Assembly: GCF_003352165.1 (NCBI RefSeq)
Contig: NZ_CP029176.1
Location: 1 to 64,000, forward strand
Reading direction: 5' to 3'
DNA from: Acidibrevibacterium fodinaquatile
GTDB taxonomy: Bacteria > Pseudomonadota > Alphaproteobacteria > Acetobacterales > Acetobacteraceae
DNA: 64,000 bases
Each line of letters opens with the position of its first letter. Position 1 is the first letter of the stretch. This document shows, piece after piece, positions 33,860 to 42,600 of the stretch. The notes below the pieces were generated by a model. The model worked only from the letters and a program-made list of their open reading frames with translations, made no database searches and was not told the DNA's origin. A program made the position numbers and the translations under genes.

Positions 33860-35319
33860 TGCCGAACCCCCTAGCCCCCCGCGACGCCGACGACGATACC
33901 TTGCATGAGGAATGCGGCGTTTTCGGCGTCTGGAACGCAACCGACGCGGCGGCGCTGACCGCGCTCGGCCTGCACGCGCTCCAGCATCGCGGCCAGGAAG
34001 CGACCGGCATCGTGAGCTATGACGGCCAGCAATTCCACTCCCATCGCGGGCTCGGCCTGGTCGGCGATAATTTCGGCGACGCCAAGGTGATCGCCGGTCT
34101 CCCCGGGCCGCACGCGATCGGGCACAACCGCTACGCGACGACCGGCGAGACGGTGCTCCGCAACGTCCAGCCGCTCTATGGCGATTTCGAGTTCGGCGGC
34201 CTCGCCGTCGGCCATAATGGCAATCTCACCAATGCCCATAGCCTGCGTCGTGCCCTGGTCCGGCGCGGCTGCCTGTTCCAGTCCACCACCGATTCCGAAG
34301 TCTTCGTCCATCTCATCGCGATCAGCCTCTATTCCACCGTCGTCGACCGGCTGATCGATGCGTTGAAACAGGTGGTCGGCGCTTATAGCCTGGTCGCGCT
34401 GACCAAGGAGGCGCTGTTCGGCGCGCGCGACCCGCTCGGCGTGCGCCCGCTCATTCTCGGCCGGCTCGGCAGCGGCTGGGTGCTGACCAGCGAGAGTTGC
34501 GGTCTCGATATCGTCGGCGCGGAATTCGTGCGCGACGTCGAGCCCGGCGAGGTGGTGGTGATCGACGATGCCGGCGTCCATTCCATCAAGCCGTTTGGGC
34601 GCAACCGCCCGCGTTTTTGTGTTTTTGAATATATTTACTTCGCCCGTCCCGATTCGGTGATGGAAGGGGTGCCGGTCTATGCGGCGCGCAAAGCCATCGG
34701 TGTCGAACTCGCGCGCGAAAGCGGGGTCGCGGCCGATGTCGTGGTGCCGGTGCCCGATTCCGGGGTGCCGGCGGCGATGGGATACGCCGAGGAAAGCGGC
34801 ATCCCGTTCGAACTCGGCATCATCCGCAACCATTATGTCGGCCGCACCTTCATCGAGCCGACCGATCAGATCCGCCATCTCGGCGTGCGGCTCAAACATT
34901 CCGCCAACCGCCCGGTGCTTGAAGGCCGGCGCGTGGTGCTGGTCGATGATTCGATCGTGCGCGGCACGACGAGCCGCAAAATCGTCGAAATGGTCCGCGC
35001 CGCCGGCGCGCGCGAGGTGCATCTGCGCATCTCCTCGCCGCCGACGACGCATTCCTGCTTTTACGGCATCGACACACCCGAGCAGAACCAGCTCCTCGCC
35101 GCCCGCCACGATCTTGCGGCGATGGCGCGGCTGATTGGCGTCGAAAGCCTCGCCTTCATCTCGATCGACGGGCTTTACCGCGCTCTCGGCCGCGACGGGC
35201 GCGACGAGACGGCGCCATATTACTGCGATGCCTGCTTCACCGGCGACTACCCGATCCCGCTCGCCGACCAGATCGACAACGAAAGCCGCCAGCTCAGCTT
35301 GCTGGCCGAGCATCATTGA
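33856..35319 (+). CDS. purF: amidophosphoribosyltransferase
   Basis: PurF catalyses the first committed step of purine synthesis: PRPP plus glutamine gives 5-phosphoribosylamine. The 487-residue precursor has a short propeptide ending before the nucleophile Cys20 in HEECGVFG. The glutaminase domain shows HRGQEATGI, GHNRYATTGE and STTDSEVF. The phosphoribosyltransferase domain carries VVLVDDSIVRGTTS. C-terminal YCDACFTGDYP with Cys-x2-Cys indicates the Bacillus-type enzyme that holds a 4Fe-4S cluster. It is coupled to cvpA by ATGA and to the following SDR by TGATG. Confidence 0.97.
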   Translation: MMPNPLAPRDADDDTLHEECGVFGVWNATDAAALTALGLHALQHRGQEATGIVSYDGQQFHSHRGLGLVGDNFGDAKVIAGLPGPHAIGHNRYATTGETVLRNVQPLYGDFEFGGLAVGHNGNLTNAHSLRRALVRRGCLFQSTTDSEVFVHLIAISLYSTVVDRLIDALKQVVGAYSLVALTKEALFGARDPLGVRPLILGRLGSGWVLTSESCGLDIVGAEFVRDVEPGEVVVIDDAGVHSIKPFGRNRPRFCVFEYIYFARPDSVMEGVPVYAARKAIGVELARESGVAADVVVPVPDSGVPAAMGYAEESGIPFELGIIRNHYVGRTFIEPTDQIRHLGVRLKHSANRPVLEGRRVVLVDDSIVRGTTSRKIVEMVRAAGAREVHLRISSPPTTHSCFYGIDTPEQNQLLAARHDLAAMARLIGVESLAFISIDGLYRALGRDGRDETAPYYCDACFTGDYPIPLADQIDNESRQLSLLAEHH

Positions 35320-36005
35320 TGGCGGATACCGCGCCGGCGCTGCCGCTCGCCGGCCGCATCGCCCTCGTCACCGGGGCGAGCCGCGGCCTCGGCCGTGCTG
35401 TCGCCATCGAACTCGCCCGTGCCGGCGCCCATCTGGTGATCACGGCGCGCAGCCAGGGCGGGCTCGAGGAGACCGACGATCTGATCCGCGCCGCCGGCGG
35501 GCAGGCGACGCTGCTGCCGCTCGATCTCGAAAATGGCGAGGCGCTCGATGCGCTCGGGCCGAGCCTTTTTGAGCGCTTCCGCCGGCTCGATATTTTGGTC
35601 CATTGCGCGGCAAGCCTCGGGCGGCTGACCCCGGCGCCGCATATCCTGCCCAAGGATTGGGCGGACGTCGTCGCGGTCAATCTCGCGAGCACCTGGCGCC
35701 TGATCCGCAGTTGCGGCCCGCTGCTTGCCATCGCCGAGGCCGGGCGGGCGGTGTTCGTCACCGACGATCCCGCCGCAACCCCCCGCGCCTATTGGGGCGC
35801 CTATGGCGCGACCAAGGCCGGTGCCGCCAACCTGGTCCGCGCCTGGGCCGCCGAGATCGAGGGTGGGCGGCTCCGCGTCGAACTCTTCAATCCCGGCCCG
35901 ATGGCAACCCGTCTGCGCGCCGCCGCCATGCCCGGCGAAGACCCCAAAACCCTCCCCCGCCCGGAAACCGTCGCGCCACGCTTGGTGGCATTGTGTTTGG
36001 CGTGA
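35319..36005 (+). CDS. short-chain dehydrogenase/reductase, probably shortened at the C-terminus
   Basis: The 228-residue SDR has the cofactor motif VTGASRGLGR near residue 18, the structural HCAAS segment (NAG-like) and YGATK as YxxxK. The usual catalytic Ser position, in a strand reading VFVTDDPAA, is occupied by Asp, so activity is uncertain. The sequence ends at LPRPETVAPRLVALCLA; from memory, homologues of this type run on for about 20 residues (an ETGKLYD-like end). A frame-breaking event at about 35998-36050 would explain this and fits the foreign block that follows. It overlaps purF by one base. Substrate unknown. Confidence 0.8.
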   Translation: MADTAPALPLAGRIALVTGASRGLGRAVAIELARAGAHLVITARSQGGLEETDDLIRAAGGQATLLPLDLENGEALDALGPSLFERFRRLDILVHCAASLGRLTPAPHILPKDWADVVAVNLASTWRLIRSCGPLLAIAEAGRAVFVTDDPAATPRAYWGAYGATKAGAANLVRAWAAEIEGGRLRVELFNPGPMATRLRAAAMPGEDPKTLPRPETVAPRLVALCLA

Positions 36006-36027
36006 GTGAGCGTGAACGAGAGTAAAT

Positions 36028-36051
36028 AAAAAATCTTCTTTTGACTTCAGA
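36028..36051 (-). repeat. fragment of the copy-E type repeat
   Basis: An A-run then an 18-base piece (36034-36051) matching 32384-32367 on the other strand with one mismatch. Similarity stops abruptly at 36052, where copy E continues into its second stem. The break may mark the left edge of the inserted block. Confidence 0.45.
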
Positions 36052-36088
36052 CAAATGAGATCGGATCAGAGGGTGGCGCTGCCCCTGC

Positions 36089-36835
36089 TCAATCGACCAT
36101 CGTGAGGCCGCCGCTGACGCTCAGCACCTGACCCGTGATATAATCCGACCGGCGCCCGAGGAAGAACATCACCGCCTCCGCGATCTCTTCCGGCTGCGCC
36201 ACGCGCCGCAGGGGGATGGCGCGGATCAGGGCCTCGCGCATCTTCTCCGGCTGCGCATGAAACAGCGGCGTGTCGGTCGGACCGGGGCAGACGCAGTTCA
36301 CAGTGATCCGGTTGCGTGCCATCTCGCGCGCCAGCGACTTCGTGAAGGCAATCAGCCCGCCTTTCGCTGCGGCATACACCGTCTCGCCCATGCTGCCGAC
36401 GCGGCCGGCATCGCTCGCGACGTTGACGATTTTGGCGCGGCCACCGCCGACCATTTTCTCCAGTATCAGGCGTGTCAGGCGAATGGCCCCGAGCAGGTTG
36501 ATACCCATCACCCGGTCCCAGAACTCCGGCGTGTTCTGCAGGAATGGCTGGATGATATCCCACCCGGCGGCATTGACGAGGCCGTCCACGCGTTCCGCCT
36601 GCCGCTGCACCGCCTCGGCGAAGCCCGCCACCGAGGCCGGATCGGTCAGCTCCAGAGGCATCCACGTGATGGCGAGGCCCTGCCCACGCGCGTCCTCTGC
36701 CATCGCGCGGCCAGCGGCCTCGTTCACGTCGCCGATGAACACGCGCGCGCCTTCCCTGGCGAGAAGCAGCGCCGTCGCCTTGCCGATGCCAGATGCCCCG
36801 CCGGTGAGGACGACATTGCAATCCTTCATTTCCAT
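36089..36835 (-). CDS. BadH-like 2-hydroxycyclohexanecarboxyl-CoA dehydrogenase (SDR)
   Basis: The 248-residue SDR has LTGGASGIGKA, the NAAGWDIIQPF segment, NVASDAGRVGS with the catalytic Ser, YAAAKGG with Tyr-Lys, and CPGPTDTPL and TGQVLSVSGGLTM at the end. NAxGWDI, SDAGRVGS.GE.VYAA and the GQVLSVSGGLTM tail are shared with BadH of Rhodopseudomonas, which oxidises 2-hydroxycyclohexanecarboxyl-CoA in alicyclic acid/benzoate degradation. It follows the truncated enoyl-CoA hydratase, whose TGA overlaps an ATG at 36829 (ATGA); 36835 is the upstream alternative start. The gene looks intact, but its operon has lost its 5' end, so expression is doubtful. Other members of the pathway are absent here. 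Confidence 0.82.
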   Translation of the reverse strand: MEMKDCNVVLTGGASGIGKATALLLAREGARVFIGDVNEAAGRAMAEDARGQGLAITWMPLELTDPASVAGFAEAVQRQAERVDGLVNAAGWDIIQPFLQNTPEFWDRVMGINLLGAIRLTRLILEKMVGGGRAKIVNVASDAGRVGSMGETVYAAAKGGLIAFTKSLAREMARNRITVNCVCPGPTDTPLFHAQPEKMREALIRAIPLRRVAQPEEIAEAVMFFLGRRSDYITGQVLSVSGGLTMVD

Positions 36836-37275
36836 CTCTCAGCCCCATTACGGTCGGATCGATCAAGAAACCCACGCACGAGCACGCGCGTCCTGTCGTC
36901 GTGCAACAGGGCGCCGGTTTGCTCGATCTCCTCACGGAACCCGTCTCGTGCCGGATCGGAGGCGGACGTGATGCATGATTTCGCGGCGGCGACGGCGTGC
37001 GCTGGCAGGGCGGCGTAGCGCCGGGCAATCGCGGTTGCCGCCGCGGGAAGTTCGGACGACGGCGCGCCCCACTGCACCAACCCGAGCCGCTTCGCCTCCG
37101 CGCCATCCACCATTTCGGCACCCAGGATCAGCCGCAGCGACGCAGCACGGCCGCACAGCCGGGTCAGGCGCTGGGTGCCGCCGGCACCCGGCAGCAGGCC
37201 CAGCCGCAACTCCGGCAGGCCGAGCTTTGCCTCCCACGCCGCCACCCGCAGATCGCAAGCAAGCGCAAGCTCCAG
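36826..37275 (-). pseudogene. enoyl-CoA hydratase, 5'-truncated
   Basis: The last ~150 codons of a crotonase-family enoyl-CoA hydratase. Recognisable are LELALACDLRVA, LGLLPGAGGTQRLTRLCG with the first catalytic Glu just before it, GAEMVDGAEAKRLGLV, and the C-terminal helix ending TRVLVRGFLDR. Full-length proteins have about 260 residues; the first ~110, including the first oxyanion-hole strand, are missing. Similarity stops at about base 37275, inside the GGG-LELALACD motif (GDR precedes LEL here), exactly where the korA sequence begins on the other strand. Without the N-terminal half it cannot be active. It would have been cotranscribed with the BadH-like gene. Confidence 0.85.
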
Positions 37276-38574
37276 GCGGTCGCCGCGTTGATTGGTCTGC
37301 CCGAGGCGCTGGTCACCGAGGTTCTGGCGCGCCAACTCGGCCGCAAGGGCGATACCGTGCTGGCGGCCAGCGCCGGCGCCTTGGCGCTCGGCGTGAACGC
37401 CGCGGCCAGCCTGCCGCCGCTGCGTCTTGCCGCGCCGCCGGTGGTGACGGGTGCGCGCTGGAATATCAGTGGCAATCAGGCGACCGGCCTCGGCGCGCTC
37501 AAGGGCGGCGTCGGCTTCGTGGCCGCCTATCCGATCACCCCGGCGACCGAGGTGCTGGAATGGATGGCGCCGGCGCTGGCCAAAACCGGCGGGATGCTGG
37601 TCCAGGCGGAGGACGAGCTCGCCGCCATCAACATGGTGATCGGCGCGTCCTTCGCCGGCACGCCGGCGCTGACCGCGACCTCCGGTCCGGGGCTTTCGCT
37701 GATGATCGAGGCGCTCGGCCTCGCCGTCGCCTCGGAGACGCCGCTCGTCGTCGTCGATGTCATGCGGGGCGGGCCGTCCACCGGCATTCCCACCAAGTCC
37801 GAGCAAAGCGACCTCGATATCGCGGTGCATGGCCTGCACGGCGATGCCCCGCACCTGGTGTTGGCCCCGAACAGCATCGGTGACTGTGCCGTCACGACGC
37901 AATGGGCGGTGGCGCTCGCGGAAACCCTGCAGACCGTGGCGATCGTGCTCTCGGATCAGGCGTTGGGCCAATCGCGCGCCGTCATCGCGCCGCCGCCGGC
38001 GCCGCCAACCCTCCCCGGCCGGCTGATCGCGACGCCGACGGCCGCGGGCTATCAACGCTACGCCGTGACCGCGAGCGGGGTTTCGCCGATGGGGATCCCC
38101 GGCACGCCCGGCGCGCGCTATGTCGCCGACGGGCTCGAACACAACGTGCGCGGCGTGCCCTCGGCGCAGGCCGGCGATCACCATGCCCAGCTCGACAAGC
38201 GGGCCCGCAAGCTGGAGAGCTTCGATTATGGCGAGGCTTGGGCGGATCGCGAGGGCGAGGGGGAGATCGCGCTCCTCACCTGGGGATCGGCGACCGGCCC
38301 GGCGCGCGAGGCCGCGCGGCGAGCGCGGGACGCGGGCATCGCGGTGCGGCTGATCTCGCTCCGTCTCCTGCTCCCGGCGCGGCCGGTGCTGCTCGCCGCG
38401 GCACTCGACGGGGTGCGGCGGGTACTCGTCATCGAACAGAGCCATGGCCGGCAATTCCACAAATTCCTTCGTGCGAACTACGATCTGCCGGCCGAGGTCG
38501 CGGTGATCAGCCGCCCCGGGCCGCTGCCCATCCGCCCTGCCGACATCCTCGCCCGTCTCGCCACGTGGGAGTGA
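37276..38574 (+). pseudogene. korA: 2-oxoacid:acceptor oxidoreductase alpha subunit (KorA type), 5'-truncated
   Basis: The frame encodes the C-terminal ~430 residues of a fused gamma-alpha subunit of a 2-oxoacid (probably 2-oxoglutarate) ferredoxin oxidoreductase. After the junction it reads AVAALIGLPEALV, the last helix region of the gamma domain. The complete alpha part follows: ISGNQATGLGALKGGVGF, AYPITPATE, TSGPGLSLM, MRGGPSTGIPTK and the C-terminal IEQSHGRQFHKFL. About 150-180 N-terminal residues of the gamma domain are missing. Possible new starts are TTG 37288 or a GTG near VVTGARW. The alpha part may still pair with the intact beta subunit downstream, so this may be either a pseudogene or a shortened working gene. 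Confidence 0.8.
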
Positions 38575-38579
38575 CGCTC

Positions 38580-39425
38580 ATGCCCGACATCCCGGTTTTG
38601 ACCGCACAAGACTTCAAATCCGACATCAAGCCGATCTGGTGCCCGGGCTGCGGCGATTATTCGGTGCTGACGGCGCTCGCCAAGGCCTGCGCCGAACTCG
38701 GCCGCCCGCGCGAGAGCATCGCGCTGATTTCCGGCATCGGCTGCTCCTCGCGCCTTCCCGCCTATACCAGCGTCTACGGCTTTCACGGCGTGCATGGCCG
38801 GGCGTTGGCGCTCGCCGCCGGGGTCAAGCTCGCGCGGCCCGATCTCACAGTGATCGCTGCCGGTGGGGACGGCGATGGCCTCTCGATCGGCGGCAATCAT
38901 TTCCTGCATGCCTGCCGGCGCAATGTCGATATGACCTATATTCTGATGGACAATCAGGTCTATGGCATGACCAAGGGCCAGGCCTCGCCGACCACCGCGC
39001 CCGATTGGTGCGAAAGCAAGCTGACGCCGGCGGGCACCGGCATTGCGCCGGTCGCGCCGCTGCTGCTCGCGCTTGCCGCCGGGGTCAATTTCTTCGCCCG
39101 CGGCTTTGCCGGCAATCCCAATGAGCTGGCGCGCCTGATCACCGCCGGCATCACCCATCCCGGATTTTCGGTGATCCACGTGCTGAGCCCCTGCGTCACC
39201 TTCCGCGCCGAGCAGCGCGCCTGGAAACAGGCGGTTCACGCCCTCGATGACGCACCGGCAACCGACCGGGCGGCGGCCATGATGCGCTATGCCGGCGATG
39301 ATGGCTTCACCACCGGCATCCTCTATGCCGGCGGCAATCCCCCCTTCATGCCGGAGCGCCAGCACGCGATGGCGGCCGCCGATTTCGAAGCCGGCTTCGT
39401 CGTGGAACGCCAAGCCGCGGGCTGA
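38580..39425 (+). CDS. korB: 2-oxoacid:ferredoxin oxidoreductase beta subunit (KorB type)
   Basis: The 281-residue thiamine-diphosphate-binding beta subunit oxidatively decarboxylates a 2-oxoacid, probably 2-oxoglutarate, to acyl-CoA with ferredoxin as acceptor. It shows IWCPGCGDYSVL with the Cys pair near the N-terminus, SGIGCSSRLP, GFHGVHGRAL, the TPP motif GDGDGLSIGGNHF with DNQVYGMTKGQASPT after it, and LSPCVTF. The short form fits a KorAB two-subunit enzyme. It begins five bases after the alpha-subunit stop, so the two are one transcript. The beta gene is intact, while the alpha gene lacks its 5' part, which questions whether the complex still forms. Confidence 0.92.
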   Translation: MPDIPVLTAQDFKSDIKPIWCPGCGDYSVLTALAKACAELGRPRESIALISGIGCSSRLPAYTSVYGFHGVHGRALALAAGVKLARPDLTVIAAGGDGDGLSIGGNHFLHACRRNVDMTYILMDNQVYGMTKGQASPTTAPDWCESKLTPAGTGIAPVAPLLLALAAGVNFFARGFAGNPNELARLITAGITHPGFSVIHVLSPCVTFRAEQRAWKQAVHALDDAPATDRAAAMMRYAGDDGFTTGILYAGGNPPFMPERQHAMAAADFEAGFVVERQAAG

Positions 39426-39584
39426 CGGCCGAGAACGCGCGACGGCTCGCCGCCGGAAAAAGGCGTCCAGGATCAGGCGCGCGCTTTTTCGCACCCTCAC
39501 ATCCTCCTTCGCGATCTGAACGCGCTTTCAATGGCGCCAGATGTTTCAAAATAAAGTGAGGCATGCGCCGAGGGTTAACGAAGG

Positions 39585-39614
39585 TTGACAAGCCGCAGGC
39601 AAAACGTTTAGCCT
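39585..39614 (+). promoter_or_regulatory. candidate sigma-70 promoter of the glg/tre operon
   Basis: A perfect TTGACA (39585-39590) is followed after 17-18 bases by TTAGCC/TAGCCT, a weak -10. Transcription would start almost at the glgE ATG (39622), so the message would be leaderless or translation would begin further in. The 196-base gap 39426-39621 is noticeably more AT-rich than the genes and otherwise holds no feature I can name. Confidence 0.35.
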
Positions 39615-39621
39615 GATTGAG

Positions 39622-42600
39622 ATGGAAGAAAGAAAGTACAATAGGTCACCACAATTAAATAATAATATCTATTATCTTCATGCGTTGCTCTCTGGCCCGG
39701 TGTCGGCGTGGGATAAAGCGCTTGATCGTTGTGCCGGCATGGGTTTTGGGCAGGTTATACTGCCGCCCTTGGTTGCGCCGGGACGCGGCGGCCAGTTGTT
39801 TCTCGCCGGCGACATGGACCGGCCGCATCCGGCTTGTGGCTGGCACGGGGATGCAACGGCGCTGATCGCCCATCTGGCCGGCTTGTGTCGGGCGCGCGGC
39901 GTTCTGGCCCACGTCGATCTGGTGCTCGATCAGGTCGCGGCGGACGGTGCCTTGCGTCATGCCCATGCCGATCTTTTCGAAGCCGCGGATGGCTCCGCCG
40001 GCCTTGATCCGCGCATCCCCCGCGCCGGATTTGGCGCCGTAGGTGCGCTCTGGGAGAGGCCGGACGCCGCCGCCGCTTTGACCGAACTCTGGATCACGCG
40101 GCTGCGCGATTGGGCGGCAGCGGGGCTTGGCGGGGTGCGGCTGATCGGGCTTGGCGCCGTGCCGGGGGCGCATCTTGCCGCGCTGATCGCAGGCGTGCGG
40201 CGATATGCGCCGGATTTTCGTTTCCTCGGCTGGACACCGGGCGTGCCGTGGACGCACTACGCCGCATGGCGCGGTGCTGGGCTTGATCTCGTGTTCTGCT
40301 CGTTGCCGTGGTGGAATTTTCGTGATGGCTGGCTCTGGAACGAAATCGCGGCGTTGCGCGATGTCGCACCGCTCGCGGCGGCGCCGGAGGTGCCTTGCGG
40401 CCAGCGCCTCGCGACGCAATGGCAAAACCCGCTGCTGCTTCGAGCCTTTTATCTCCGCGCTCTGCGCCTTGCTGCGGTGTTGGGCGCCGGCTGGCTCCTG
40501 CCGATGGGGTTCGAATACGCCGCCCGCCGCGCCCTGCCCGATACCGATCCCCGTCCCGATGATTTCGCCGCCATGCACGACGACGCCCCCTTCGATCTCA
40601 CCGCTGACATCGCGGCGCTCAATGCGTTGCGCGGCGAGATCGCCGGTCTCGACGCGGGGGAGACGCAGCTGCTGGCCGGGCCGGGCGGAGACGCCATTGC
40701 GCTGCTTCGAGGCGGCGCCCAGGCGGCGGCGCTTGCGCTTCTCAATACCCGCCTCGATGCGACAAACACGCTGCGTTGCGCTGATTTTCTGCCCGGCGCG
40801 CGCGTGCCGCTCGCGGGCCTGCGCGCCGGGGATGCGGTGCTCGGTCCGCAAGACGAAATTTCCCTCGCCCCGGCCGAGCTTCGCCTCCTGCCGACGCTGC
40901 CGGCGGATTGGGTGCGGCTCCCGGCTTTGGCGAGCGAGAAAGGCGCCGTGGCCGCTGCCGCCGCGCCCCGCATCGCCATCGAAGCGATCAGCCCGCGCAT
41001 TCCCGATGGCGAAAATTACGCCGCGCGCCGCATCGTCGGCGAAACGGTGACGGTCTCGGCCGATCTGATCTGCGATGGCCATGGCGAAATGGCCGCGGTG
41101 CTGCGTTGGCGCGCGGCCGACGCCGAGCGGTGGCAGGAAGTGCCGATGCGGCCGCTCGGCAATGATCGCTGGGCCGCCGAATTTCCACTCGCCCGCTTGG
41201 GTCGTCACGAATTTACGATCGAGGCGTGGTGCGACGCATTCGCAACGTTTCGCACCGAACTTGGCAAAAAACATGCCGCCGGCCTCGATCTTTCGCTCGA
41301 ACTGGTGGAGGGACGCGATCTGGTCGCTGCCGCCGCGAAACGATGCAAGGGCGATCTCGCGGCCTCGCTCCGGGCGGTGCTCGGGCGGCTAAAGCGTGCC
41401 GAGGCGCCGGAACGCGGCTATCAGATTTTGCTCGAGGAAGCGACGGCAGACCTGATGCGCCGCGCTGACGATCGCCCGTTCCGTGTTCGCGCCTCCCCGC
41501 CGCTCGCGCTCGATGCCGAGCGCGCGGCCGCGGGATTTGCCAGTTGGTATGAAATTTTTCCCCGCTCGATGAGCGATGATCGCACGCGGCACGGAACCTT
41601 CGATGACGTCATCCGGCACTTGCCGCGCATCAGCGCCATGGGCTTTGACGTGCTTTATCTGCCACCGATCCACCCGATCGGAAAAACCAACCGCAAAGGC
41701 CGCAACAACGCGGTGATCGCGAGCGCGGATGATCCCGGCAGCCCCTACGCGATCGGCGCCGAGAGCGGCGGACATGACGCGATCCATCCCGAACTCGGCA
41801 CATTCGAGGATTTCCGCCGCCTGCGTGATGCCGCCGCGGCGTGCGGCATGGAGATCGCGCTCGATTTCGCGATCCAGTGCTCACCCGATCATCCCTGGCT
41901 TCGCGCGCATCGCGGCTGGTTTGCCTGGCGGCCGGACGGTTCGCTGCGTTATGCGGAAAACCCGCCAAAGAAATACGAAGACATCGTCAATGTCGATTTC
42001 TACGCGGCCGATGCGGTTCCCTCTCTCTGGCTTGCGCTGCGCGACGTCGTGCGGTTCTGGGTGTCTCAGGGCGTGCGGCTATTTCGCGTCGATAACCCGC
42101 ACACCAAGCCGCTCCCGTTCTGGGAGTGGCTGATCGCCGATATCCGTCGCGATGACCCCAGCGTCGTGTTCCTCGCGGAAGCCTTTACCCGGCCGAAGAT
42201 GATGTACCGGCTGGCGAAGGTCGGTTTTTCTCAGTCCTATACCTATTTCACTTGGCGCAACACCAAGCAAGAACTGCAAGCCTATTTCACCGAACTCACG
42301 ACCACGCCGGTGCGCGAGTATTTCCGCCCGCACCTCTTCGTCAACACCCCGGATATCAACCCGTTTTTTTTGCAAAATGGCGGGCGCGCCGGCTTTCTCA
42401 TCCGCGCGGCGCTGGCGGCGACGCTTTCCGGGCTTTGGGGGGTCTATTGCGGGTTTGAGCTCTGTGAGGCGGCGGCGCTGCCGGGGCGCGAGGAATACCA
42501 CGATTCCGAGAAATATCAGATCCGTGCCTGGGATTGGGAGCGGCCGGGCAATATCGTCGCCGAGATCGCCCAACTCAATCGGATCCGCGCCGATAATCCG

